A stretch of DNA of 21,499 bases from Chara braunii (taxonomy: Eukaryota > Streptophyta > Charophyceae > Charales > Characeae). The notes under the pieces were generated by a model. The model had not been told where the DNA came from. It did not search any database and saw only the letters and a program-made list of their open reading frames with translations. The stretch lies in NCBI GenBank assembly GCA_003427395.1, contig BFEA01000082.1:97152-118650 (forward strand). Reading direction: 5' to 3'. Below, in pieces: positions 8,580 through 17,599 of this stretch. Numbering within the stretch: position 1 is the stretch's first letter; the number at the start of each line of letters is the position of its first letter. The position numbers were made by a program, and so were the translations under genes.

Positions 8580-9440
8580 CCCCCGCGCCTATGAAAATAA
8601 GAATAAAAATAAACAATTAAAAAAAAATTCTGGGAAAAAATGTTATGCAGAAAAATAAATTGAACAACGTTTGCCTTGTGGTCATATCCAAACACTTCAT
8701 TGCATTTGAAAAAAAAAAAAAAACATATAAGTTTTATAGTTTTTCAAAAAAAAAAAAAAAAAAAACTTTTGCTTAAGGAAAATTAGTTCTTAAATTTTTA
8801 AAATTCGATCACAAAAATTACCGCACAGTATTGAGATTAACAGATGTAGGTTTTTGAAGATTACTTCATACCACACGGTATTAAGATTAGCAACCATAGG
8901 GTTTTTTGAAAAAAATACTCCAAAAGCCTACTTTTAGGCATCGGAGATCAGAAACGAGTTTGTATCAGAAATCAAGAAAAAAATCCAGGCCATAAGATCA
9001 ATGAAGCTACTGAGTGACAAAATTTACAAGAAATGATGCGAAATTTAGGTTTAGATATCCATAAAGGATTTTTGAATCAGATTCCCAAACCACGGTTTGA
9101 GAAACGTTGAGCAAAGATCTATGGCATGAAAAAGTTTAGAAAACTATTTTCAAGAAATCGTACTGTCAGAAGAAACCACCAACAGAAAACACTGAATCAG
9201 ACCGTCATCATTAGAAAGAATATCAAGAATTACAACATAGAAAAGACAAACGAGTGATACACCTACCACAATCCAATCAGAAATTTAGAAAAGAAAAGAC
9301 AAAATTCGGAAAACCTAATTAGATCATCATCTTTCGGTGAGCATCAAAGATTACGACAGCGGACTTAGGAATCAAGAGAGAGAGGGAAAACAGGCAATAC
9401 AAAGTCAAACAATCAGAAACACTATTGAAAACGAAGCCCT
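8580..9440. other. AT-rich island
   Basis: Composition changes sharply from GC-rich flanks to A-rich, with A-runs at 8709-8723 and 8746-8763. It contains degenerate direct repeats: ACCGCACAGTATTGAGATTA near 8820 against ACCACACGGTATTAAGATTA near 8871, and a TCATCATT...ATCAA-ATTAC motif near 9199 and 9322. No open frame of note and no organelle gene recognised. Confidence 0.5.
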
Positions 9441-10133
9441 GAGATCATGTTGACGCGCAACCTTCTTCACCCGCAGCAAGCTTCACATAAATTGGCGATG
9501 TCCCCCTTCCTCCTTGAAGTGTTATTCTCCATGAAGAGTCCTTCAAAAAAACTCCCTCTGCCTCCCTTTCATCCACCTACCATCACTCAAACCAACCCCT
9601 ACCACCTTCGGGAGGGAAACATCAAACCACCCGCCATCTGCCGGCTAAGACAGCTTCAGCTGCCGACCACAGTGTCGACGCCAGCAACAAAGGTATCAAC
9701 GGCCATCCACAACTCTACAAGGTACTGGATGGTGTAGTAACGCCTCGTCGAGCCCGTCGAGGAGTTACCATAGGAGATTCAAGCCCTCAGCAGAACCCTG
9801 TCTGCCACCTCACGCAGTGTAGATGAAGGAGAGCGAAGGAAACTAAGCTACCAGCCATGAACTCTGTGTGCCTGTGCCAACCTCTCCTCACGAGGCGCCA
9901 CCACAACGCATCCTCGTCACCATTTCTCTCGTCGTCCTCCGTAACCACTCACCCACCTCACCTCCCTCCCCCAATATTGCAGCGCGCCACCGCACTGCAC
10001 CCTCCCTCCCGTCGTTGCTGTCGCTTGGCATCACTTGGTCCGTCTGCGTGAACGGGGCGCAACGCTCCCGATCGCGCTGCGCTCCTCGTCTTTCAGTTCC
10101 ACGATCGGTGTATTTCCGTTGTGTGTCAGCCTT
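9441..10133. other. unassigned interior, right part of long inverted repeat
   Basis: Normal to GC-rich composition again. Frames at 9447-9737 and 9868-10,341 on the plus strand have no recognisable domains, and the latter crosses into the repeat arm, so I do not call genes. A small CCTCGTCGAGCCCGTCGAGG inverted motif lies at about 9743-9762. Confidence 0.3.
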
Positions 10134-10589
10134 ACTCCGACTGTCTTACCCCAAGTCTAGTGCTAAGCCCATCCCACGTTGTCACTTCGTCCGTCTCTGG
10201 GAAGACAAAGAGGCATGCAAAAAGGGGAGCGCGCAACAAGAAGGGAAGATGGCGCATAGCTTCAAAGCAGAGAGCGGTTTTACGCTGCATGCAAGAAATT
10301 TGAAAATCAGCCTCGCACGTGTTATTACGCAAGAAAATTAAAATTCCACCCACACTAATTCCTTACCGTTTCTTAAATTTTTCGGCGTGGTCGCTAACCG
10401 TCCGTGCGGAGAAATCATCATCGGCAGTTCTAAAATATACAAGCTTCTTTTCCGTCCTCCCACTCTGGAGAAAAAGAAAAATTAGACCCCACTTTTCTCG
10501 ATCAACCAGAATCCGTACTTAGAGGCTTACTTTGGATTTTTCCCCTAAGGATACGGGAAACCGCTGAGTACGGCTTCTGCCTTATCACA
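10134..10589 (-). repeat. right arm of long inverted repeat
   Basis: 10,199-10,589 is the inverse of 6369-6754 and 10,134-10,175 the inverse of 7081-7124. The linker between the two blocks is only about 23 bp here against 326 bp on the left. Outward of 10,589 similarity to the left side fades over about 40 bp, so the true end may be near 10,630. Confidence 0.72.
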
Positions 10590-10662
10590 TTTGTGATGCA
10601 CAAGGGGTTCCGAAAAATTATTAGTCTTCTGACTGAGGTGTACATGTCCTAATTACTATAAG

Positions 10663-10700
10663 GGTCCGGGCGGCCTCTTCATCGCCAGCTGGCCTGGATC
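10663..10700. other. hairpin A with conserved 20-nt loop
   Basis: GGTCCGGGC (10,663-10,671) pairs with 10,692-10,700 over nine positions, two of them G-T (G-U in RNA). The loop is GGCCTCTTCATCGCCAGCTG. Confidence 0.5.
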
Positions 10701-10761
10701 ATCCCTTAGTCTCTTCTTCGTGCATCTTCTATTTTTCTCGATCTTTCTCTTTATTATACAC

Positions 10762-10801
10762 CCGATTGGGCGGCCTCTTCATCGTCAGCTGGCCCAATCG
10801 G
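10762..10801. other. hairpin B with conserved 20-nt loop
   Basis: CCGATTGGGC (10,762-10,771) pairs perfectly with GCCCAATCGG (10,792-10,801). The loop GGCCTCTTCATCGTCAGCTG differs from hairpin A by one base, while the outer stem sequence is different. The loops lie exactly 100 bp apart. Confidence 0.6.
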
Positions 10802-10961
10802 TAATCACCCGTTGTTTTGTTTTACGGCGCGTATTGATGTGCGACCTTTTATGACCAAAAATAAGTAGAAGAAGGAGAAGGAGGATAAGGAGGAGGATTC
10901 AGAGGAAATGGTCGATTTCGGGATTGAGAGGGGGAGGGAGCGGGGGAAGGAAGGCTGCTAG

Positions 10962-11340
10962 CAGTGCTGTCACCGTGAATGTGACTGGCACCGGTCACTT
11001 GAACGTGAACGGTCGGTCATTTGGCCCCGCGCCTGTGAACGGTCGTTCGCGGTGAACGGGCAGACCATGAAAAACAACCTACAAAATAACAATTAAGAAT
11101 GCTTATTTTGGCTGGTTGCATTTTTTTTCGTTTTTAATTAAAAAAATGTTCGTAAAAAAAAAATAAAAAAATTATACGGGGTTACCCTCCGATAACCCCC
11201 ATCCTCCTATAAAAAAAAAACACCCCACCCCCATCCAGTAAAAATAAAAAAAGGCGCTCCCGCTCTCCGTGAACTACATGAACTCTATAACCAGTTTCCG
11301 TTCATAAACCCTGTGAACGGTGAATGGGGTTACGGCACTG
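10962..11340. mobile_element. hAT-type MITE with 8-bp target duplication
   Basis: Termini are CAGTGCTGTCACC and, inverted at the right, CAGTGCCGTAACC (11 of 13 match). Directly outside both ends is GCTGCTAG (10,954-10,961 and 11,341-11,348), a perfect 8-bp direct repeat as made by hAT transposases, whose elements often begin CAGTG. GTGAACGG-type motifs recur near both ends, as expected of subterminal transposase sites. At 379 bp it has no coding capacity and would need a transposase in trans. Confidence 0.85.
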
Positions 11341-11419
11341 GCTGCTAGTGCAGCTGGGGTCGTCGGCGCCTCCACTTCATTGAAGTGGTGTTGGACGAAG
11401 GAGGGGTAGAGAAAAGCCC
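11341..11419. other. MITE target flank with small palindrome
   Basis: After the right target duplication there is a perfect palindrome, CCACTTCA-T-TGAAGTGG, at 11,372-11,388. This is probably 3' non-coding sequence of the retroelement, but no LTR or polypurine tract is recognisable. Confidence 0.4.
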
Positions 11420-11935
11420 TCAGCACGTGTGACAGTACATGTGGCGCCAGATCCGCGATAGCCCAAATGATCTAGCGTTGCACATTGTGATTCCCCAGGC
11501 CATCATCACTAGATGAGTCTCTGTGTACGAGCGCCACTCCCGTATAAGCACAACCAGGATGAGAAAGTGATACATAGAATTTTGTCGCCACCCAGCCTCG
11601 TAGATAACGGTCCATGCCAATCTGCCTGCCACACATCCCTCGAACGGCGGATGTAAGAATGAGACCCACGCAAGATCAGGGTGCGGGGCCCCTTCGATCG
11701 CCTTGAGCCGGATCGTTGCTGGCTCCACCATATAGTCGACGTATGTCGGACGGATGCTCCTGCTCGAAGGAACTTCTGACATCAATGATTGTGGTACTCC
11801 TGGTGGGCCGAAGAAAGCGGAATGGTCCCGCGAGGACGGGGGGTCAGGATGTGGAATATGGTAATGTTCCCACACCTCCTCCTCCTGCTGGTGCTGAGAG
11901 GCCTGCTCCATCAAGATTGAGGTCGGGGAGGATCA
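11420..11935 (-). pseudogene. retroelement accessory ORF 3, unknown function
   Basis: An open stretch of about 165 codons in the same frame as ORF 2, separated from it by TAA (11,960) and TGA (11,933). It begins with a Gln/Glu-rich run (around Met at 11,911), then a Pro-rich part, and ends with a more hydrophobic segment (Phe-Leu-Ile-Leu-Val-Val-Leu-Ile) and a His/Cys-containing tail. It may be the downstream half of a longer ORF 2. I recognise no family, and it does not show the signal peptide plus membrane anchor expected of an envelope protein. Confidence 0.4.
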
Positions 11936-11959
11936 ACAGTGTTGTCCGCTCCGGCTAGC

Positions 11960-12703
11960 TTACACGTGTCGAGGTTCGTTGGCCCCGGCTCCTTCCCCAG
12001 GTAGGGGTTCGACGATCAGCGTGGCCCGACTCTCTGGCGCGGGATGTGGCTTCCGCACAAGTCCCGACTGGATTACTTCTTCCTCTGGTTCCACTCGACT
12101 ACCTTGTGCTTCCGGCGATGGTTGTCGGCGCCCCTTTCTAATAACCTTCTTTTGCGCCCTTGGTGGCGTCGGTTGGGGGTAGGACGAGGGGGGGCGCAAC
12201 TGCTTCTCTAAGTTGAGTTCAACCACTCTCTCTCCCGCCTTGGCAAGGTAATCCGATATGACGACCTCGTGGTATGTTCTTCCCGGAGCTGCCGCCACCC
12301 GCAGCCGGACCTGGAGGTCGCCCTCCTCAATGGCGATCACCTGTGCGATCGACAACAGCTCAATGTGAACGAGCTCCAAAAGTCTCAGCTTATCCGATCG
12401 GATCTTCCCGAATGGATACAACACCACCGTTCCTTGCTTTTGCTCCGGCTTGGGCTTTGTTATCACGTAGTAGACTAGCAGTTGCTCACCGATATTATGC
12501 TCCTCGTGCTCGACATAGAACCGGAACATGCCCAGCACCACGGATCGCTATAGCATCCGATGCAACTCCCACGCTTCTTCGTTTGCGAATGGTAACGACT
12601 CCACGTCGACCATGTCCACCAGGTACTCTGAGAAGTGACGCATAGGATAGGGGTTCTCGGTTAGTTGGTAAGGAAGGGTGGTGTAAGAGGAGAAGGGAGG
12701 CAT
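11960..12703 (-). pseudogene. retroelement accessory ORF 2, unknown function
   Basis: From the ATG at 12,703 the frame runs 247 codons to TAA, broken once by TAG at 12,548-12,550 (codon 52). The N-terminal 50 residues are rich in Tyr, Pro and acidic residues; the middle (about 53-165) looks like a folded alpha/beta domain with regular Val/Leu/Ile spacing; the last 75 residues are Pro/Arg/Glu-rich and probably disordered. It starts 71 bp after the stop of the integrase-tail ORF, in another frame. It lies in the env position but has no obvious signal or membrane segment. No family recognised. Confidence 0.45.
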
Positions 12704-12773
12704 TTAGTACGGAGGTGAAATAGCTTGAATATCAATGGTTCAGCAGGGGGAAGGAGCGTAGGCAACTGCGAAA

Positions 12774-13680
12774 CTAAAGCCAGATGTTCGCTCGGGTCGC
12801 GCGAAGCAACGACTCGTAGGCCATGAAGCGATGTTTTGCGCGTCCTTGCACCCGGGTTACCGATCGAGCCACCTGCAATGTGTACTCCCGCAAGAACTTC
12901 CTCACCGGCTCCCGCACTCGCTCGTTCAAGAGCGTTAAATCGACTATAAACATGGTGATGCTATGTACAAAGGTGACTGTCACTCGCAGTGCGCGAAACT
13001 CGATAAACACTCGCGTCCATTCCCCCCCGGGCAGGTGCGCTGCATCCACATACACTCCCGCGTACGTCGGCTGATCGCATAGGAGTGAGTATGTCGCAAG
13101 ATCCGAGATACTCAACCCATGTATATTTACTTGCTGGATCTCGTAGCATATCTGCAGCAGATGCTCCACTATCGGTGTTTGGAAGTGCTCGATTCGTTCA
13201 TGCTCCTGCTGGCAATGGCCCATGATCAAGACTTCTGTAGACAATTGCGAGGCAGATTGGAGAGAGGAAGAGGAAGCCGGGGAGGATGAGTAGGGAGAAG
13301 AAGGGGAAGGCTTGGACAGGACAAGGGCCCGATCGCGGTGCAGCGATGGCCGAAACAGACGAAGGGCAGCAGCGTGGCGGGTTAGTGACCTAGCCTGCGT
13401 GTTGTGTGTTGGGACGAGTTTCACTGAGTGTTGGCCTTGTGCGCCAACTTCCGTCACCTCGTAAATGCCAGTGTAGCGAGGATTGATCTTGGAGGAGCGC
13501 TCGGATTTTCGTACCTGCACCAGATCCCTGACTTGATAGCGGAGCAATGGGCCCGCCGTTGCATATCGGTTCTCATAATCCCGGATTTGTCGTTGATGTG
13601 TCAGATCCACAGCCCTTTGTCACCTTCGGGCCAACGTGGGGTAGGTCCTAGCCATCAAGTTCATGTAATGTTGAGCCTAA
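12774..13680 (-). pseudogene. integrase C-terminal region fused to an unknown domain
   Basis: The first part matches the post-core region of Ty3/gypsy integrase: an Arg/Gln/Tyr-rich helix, a Val-Arg-Asp-Leu-Val-Gln-Val-Arg-Lys strand, and Asn-Pro-Arg-Tyr-Thr-Gly-Ile-Tyr-Glu-Val, the GPF/Y-like module. Then come a Ser/Pro linker and about 150 residues of an unrecognised, apparently folded domain that ends at 12,774. No chromodomain is evident. In-frame stops at 13,620-13,622 (TGA) and 13,677-13,679 (TAG) and a frameshift near 13,700 separate it from the integrase core. Confidence 0.7.
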
Positions 13681-13717
13681 TCCTTGTGTTGAGCCTTGGT
13701 CGCTCTAACTTCAGTAC

Positions 13718-14971
13718 CTAAGACTCTAAGAGAGGTGACAGTTGGACCCGGGGGACACTGTTGGTCCTCAACTGGAACGGAGACACCCCGGTACTACCGT
13801 AGGGGGTAGCCCGATAGACGGTGAAGATGTGATCGACTATGACTGGCCAGGACCCGGTATCTCCCGTGGTAATATTTCGTTTAAGCGCGGTCTTAATCAT
13901 TCGGTTGGCATTTTTTACTAGCCCATTTGCATGTGGCCAGTGTCCCGGTGAGTACGAAATCCTTACGTTGGCCCTTATGAGATGTCGCTCCCCTTCCCCC
14001 TGGAATTCAGACTCATTAACCATGTGTACTTCCTCTATGTCCAGGTGCATGCACAAGAAGCGGCTAATATACCAAGCTACCTCTAGTGAGTTCTGGCTAG
14101 TCATGGGATAGGCCTCGATCCACTTGGAGAAATGATCGAGGGCCACTAAGAGGACATTCAACTCGCCTTGATCGATAGGACCCTTCAGCACGTTAATATC
14201 CGCCGTGTCGATACCAACTCGCTGAAAGGGACGTTCTACCCTAGTCGGCACCATTGTCCGGGGCATCTGAACTGGCGCCTTATCTGTTGCGCAGGCCGGA
14301 CAATTCTAAACGATGTATTTGACATCTTCGAGAATTCCCGACCAATACCATGCGTTTTTCTCAATGGCCTTTTCCGTATACTTGACTCCAACTTGGACCG
14401 CATCCTCTTCGTGCGCTGCTCGTGTCCAATCGAACCTAGTCAAAGGGTGTGGAACCGTTAGCCACCTAGACCCGCTATCGTCATTGTCTTTTCTTTTTTG
14501 TAAGGCGGTTTCTTGCCAGCGATAATCATGAACCCGCTCCGTTACTCACCGACGTTCCGCCTTGGTAGGCTCCACCAACGGATCCCCTTTTAATCCCCGT
14601 AGCAGTAGGAGATCCATCCAGACTTCTGCTCTACGAAGATTTGGTGAAAATCCGTCCTCCATCCTAGTTTCTAAGTACCATTTTTCCGTGGGTACTTGGT
14701 TCGGTCGGCAGTCGAGACAGACCCACTTCTTCTCGCTCCAGTACCTAGTACAACATCCATGGGACTGGAGGACTCGACATTGGCTACACTGTATCCATGA
14801 GATGAAACTAGGCCCTATTGGGTGCGAATCACCCCTATTGGGTATCATAGGCAGGGTGCAAAAGAAGCAGGTATTCTTAGACAGGTTGAAGGGAGAATGG
14901 GGTATAGACAAATGGGTCAAAGAACAGGGGGAAGACGAAAGAGTGGTTGCCACTTCAGGGGAGAGCGCCAT
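13718..14971 (-). pseudogene. PHD finger fused to Ty3/gypsy integrase
   Basis: One frame, with stops at 14,546-14,548 (TGA) and 14,306-14,308 (TAG), holds both domains. The PHD finger (14,869-14,708) has C-x2-C, 23 residues, C-x2-C-x5-H-x2-C, 10 residues with a Trp two before the next Cys, then C-x2-C: all eight zinc ligands and the PHD Trp. Next is the integrase zinc domain, with one His apparently lost and C-x2-C kept (about 14,300). The core keeps the first Asp (about 14,209), Trp-Ile-Glu-Ala and the Ala-Asn-Gly box. The second Asp appears as Asn and the catalytic Glu as Lys, so the enzyme would be dead. PHD fingers usually bind histone H3 tails. The frame joins RNase H through a shift near 14,955-15,020. 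Confidence 0.8.
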
Positions 14972-16130
14972 CTCGGAACTTGGTAGTGTCCTTGCGGAGG
15001 ACGTGTACTTCCTGGTAGCGAGGCTTCGCCGAGGGCAGAGTAGGCTTCCACGGAATAAGCTCCTCGCTCACATAACGCTTCCTTGGCGGCTGTAGACGGG
15101 TGTCCACCGCATTCCCGTGTTGCTTGGTGGCTCGATGGGTAATGTCGAAATCGTAGCCCTGCAATCTCACAGTCCACCTTCCCAAGGTTCCCGTGTAATC
15201 AATGTTGTTTCGTAGCATCAACAACGGCAGGTGATTCGTCTCGAACACAAATTTCTCACCGTGGAGATACGGTCGAAAATACTGTATTCGCCACACCACA
15301 GCCAAACACTCGTCCTTGCACGCCTCGTGGTTTGATTGCGCCTGACTCAATGTCTTCGAGGAGTACTCGATGACGTGTTCCTTCTCGTTTGCTCCTTGCT
15401 GAGTCAACACCGTTGATATTGCCTGCGGCTGCCAGTCAGTGTGCAGAGCAAACGACTTTGTCAGATCTAGGCGCGCCAAGATCGGCGCGGTTGTCAGGGT
15501 ATTTTTCAGCACCCGAAAAGTTGCCTCACATTTCGGCGTCCAGACCAACTGCTCATTTATCTTCAACAAATTCGTCAGGGGCTCGGCGATGCATGCGAAG
15601 CCCTGAATGAATCGTCGATAATAAGACGCTGGCCAAAGAAAGGCTCGAACTTGAGTCTGTGTGACCGGAGCTGGAGCCTCTTTTACGACTACCACCTTCC
15701 TTGGATCCGGCTTCAGGCCGTCCACCGTGACAAGGTACCCCAAGAAGGAAATTTCAAATAGGAAGAACGCATGCAAAACCCACTCAAACTGTTCCGCATG
15801 ATACTCGTGTGTTTTGGAAAAGACCAGGATATCATCCATATATACAATCACACAAAAATTAATAAGGGGCTGGGTCAGGCGGGTTTTGTTAACAAACTCC
15901 ACGAAGCCCATATTCATGGCCTGCTAGAAGGTCGCAGGAGCAATTAACTTACATATTCCCATGGGACATCTGATCCACTGCATTGCGTCTTCGAATAAAA
16001 CAAAAGCTATTTTGGGCCTGTCTTCCGGTCGGACCCCGACATGGTGAAAACCGTGTCAAATTTTTCTTCGTCGGTCCCAATCTGAATTGATCTTCGAACA
16101 TCCGAGTCGTAGCGGAGTAGCTTTTGCGTC
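14955..16130 (-). pseudogene. Ty3/gypsy reverse transcriptase and RNase H
   Basis: The RT active site Tyr-Met-Asp-Asp lies at 15,842-15,831 in Val-Ile-Val-Tyr-Met-Asp-Asp-Ile-Leu-Val-Phe-Ser. Upstream, past a TAG at 15,924-15,926, the Ala-Pro-Ala-Thr-Phe box and more broken RT sequence can be followed to about 16,130. The connection domain has Phe-Leu-Gly-Tyr and Tyr-Tyr-Arg-Arg-Phe-Ile. RNase H keeps His-Thr-Asp (about 15,437) and Glu-Tyr-Ser-Ser-Lys-Thr-Leu, but the usual Thr-Asp-His is Thr-Asn-His, losing a metal ligand. The fingers of RT and the whole protease are absent. Confidence 0.92.
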
Positions 16131-16252
16131 AAATGCCCAAAGGGTCATCCTCGTCTGATTCCGAATCCAAGCCTACATCGTAATTTTCCTTGTCATGTCT
16201 GATAGCATATTGGATTAGTTATGTCAGGGTGTGTTCGATCAGGTTGCACTTC

Positions 16253-16800
16253 TTACGGATCTTTTTTCTGCAAGCGAGAGTCAGATAATCCTCGAACGAA
16301 ATTCGTCCTTACCATTTTTTGGTCAACCCTGGAGCTTTTAGCCAGGTAGGTGAATCGCTCCCTGTATTTGGCAAGGGTCTCGTGGGGCTGCTGCGTGCAT
16401 TCCTTGATCAGACGTAGACATTGCCCTGACGCTATATGATCACATCGTTCAAGGAAGGTTTTCTGGAAGTCCGCCAATCGGTATAGAGGTTTTGTCCATA
16501 CCACTCAAATATTGTTCCCGCCAACCTTCCTGGAATTTGTTCTCGAAGGAGGTGGTCCGTATAACCCTAAGCCTTTAAGGCAGCCATCCAAGTGCACGGA
16601 TCTATATCATCCTCCGAGATGATGAGGACCTCCGAAGGTGGAGGAACAAGGTACAGGGGATGGTTAGCCAACCCTGCATGATTGTCCACCCCCTGACCCG
16701 ATTCGACCATAGCTCGTAGTTGATTTCGAACTCGCCTCTTGATGTGGTTTCGATTACCGTTGGCCGAGTGGCTGTTTCTGGGTGCTGCCTTCAAAAACAC
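16253..16800 (-). pseudogene. Ty3/gypsy gag (capsid) remnant
   Basis: Two frames joined by a frameshift near 16,500 give a retrotransposon gag pattern: Trp-Met-Ala-Ala-Leu-Lys-Ala, then Leu-Ala-Gly-Thr-Ile-Phe-Glu-Trp-Tyr, then Phe-Gln-Lys-Thr-Phe, a Gln-Gln-Pro-His-Glu-Thr-Leu-Ala-Lys-Tyr-Arg-Glu-Arg-Phe block, and Phe-Val-Arg-Gly-Leu. A TAG interrupts it at 16,567-16,569. No ATG lies between the primer binding site and this sequence in frame, and no CCHC knuckle follows, so both ends are missing or eroded. Confidence 0.75.
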
Positions 16801-16839
16801 AATTGTCCCAAGGAAAAACGTCGGAGCCGAAACAAATCA

Positions 16840-16851
16840 GCTTTGATACCA
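16840..16851 (-). other. retrotransposon primer binding site (tRNA-iMet type)
   Basis: The minus strand reads TGGTATCAAAGC, one base from TGGTATCAGAGC, the usual plant site complementary to the 3' end of initiator methionine tRNA. It lies just upstream of gag in element sense, where minus-strand cDNA synthesis would start. Confidence 0.65.
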
Positions 16852-16860
16852 ACCTCACAC

Positions 16861-17163
16861 TGTGGGCATCGTTCCATACCCGCGAATGCCGATCAGAGTA
16901 ATTGGGGGTGTGGGCTAGGATTTTTGGCCGTTGGGGTTGAATAGCCCAGGCGGAATAGGGGATTCTTCCTTCGTACTGAGGCGCTATGTATCACCCACGA
17001 CCTCGGCCACGGGGTCAAACCCTGCGGGCGACCGTGGTTAAGGCAGCTGCGGCTCCGACCGCTGTTGGGTGCGGTCGCGACTTTCAGTAATTTTTGGAGA
17101 CTTAAAAAATTATTAAAAAACAAAACAAAAAATATAGTGTTGTAGATCTTTTCGAGATCTACA
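16861..17163 (-). repeat. candidate 5' LTR
   Basis: In element sense this begins TGTAGATC and ends CCCACA, nine bases before the primer binding site, so it has TG...CA ends. The gap to the binding site is a little long. With no second LTR to compare, the limits are a guess; the outer end coincides with a palindrome (17,141-17,163). Confidence 0.3.
17141..17163. repeat. BglII-centred palindrome 1
   Basis: TGTAGATCT and AGATCTACA form perfect 9-bp arms around TTTCG. A T-run follows at 17,170-17,184. Confidence 0.85.
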
Positions 17164-17184
17164 TTGCGCTTTTTTTTTTTTTTT

Positions 17185-17599
17185 CAGATTGTTTTTTTTT
17201 GTTTGCTAATCTCAACCTCTTGGTCTGAGTGGTATAATTGTGGCTCGCTGTGTATATCAGTGGGGTCTTTCTTGAGGGTTGGAGCCTCCCCCCGTGAGGG
17301 TTTCACAAGGTGGGGGGTGTTATTCTTTGAGGGGGGAGGCGGTATTGGGGGTTTGTCGCCTCTTAGCCAGACTGATTTAGGGTCGGATCAGTACTGGCGG
17401 GTGGGGACAGAAGGCAAGGGGGTGGCTGCTCATAGCAGAGTGTTAGGATTTTGTCTTTGAGGGAAGGAGTGACTTTGATGGCTACACAGTGAGCCGAAGG
17501 GGGGAGGAAGCTAGATTTGAAGGAAGGAAGGTAGCAAGGGGATTTTCAACAGAAAGAGTTGTTTGTTAGGGTAAGTAGGTTAGAAGGACGAGGCTGGGC
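17185..17599. other. gene-free G-rich stretch
   Basis: G/T-rich on the plus strand, with several GGGGG runs at 17,283-17,360. It may hold a further eroded copy of the repeat that follows. No gene seen. Confidence 0.4.

Larger units (their letters stand above)
11420..17163 (-). mobile_element. degenerate Ty3/gypsy LTR retrotransposon with PHD finger and accessory ORFs
   Basis: Read on the minus strand the order is possible 5' LTR, primer binding site, gag, RT, RNase H, PHD finger, integrase, extended integrase tail, accessory ORF 2, accessory ORF 3. RT/RNase H before integrase is the Ty3/gypsy order. Protease, the gag zinc knuckle and the start of RT are missing: only about 120 bp separate the recognisable end of gag from the first RT sequence near 16,130. 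There is no second LTR in the window. At least five in-frame stops and three or more frameshifts show it is inactive. The 5' limit (17,163) is tentative. Confidence 0.85.

Noticed and set aside
9868-10341. 157-codon plus-strand frame as a gene
   Set aside because: It crosses into the right arm of the inverted repeat, whose left copy does not keep the frame open, and shows no domain.
10663-10801. Cloning-vector lacZ contamination, because the loop resembles part of the lacZ alpha region
   Set aside because: Only about 20 bases resemble it, with gaps, and the copies differ from one another and lie in ordinary genomic context.
16861-17163. Firm call of an LTR pair
   Set aside because: No second copy of this sequence was found between 10.6 and 11.4 kb, so LTR limits cannot be confirmed.
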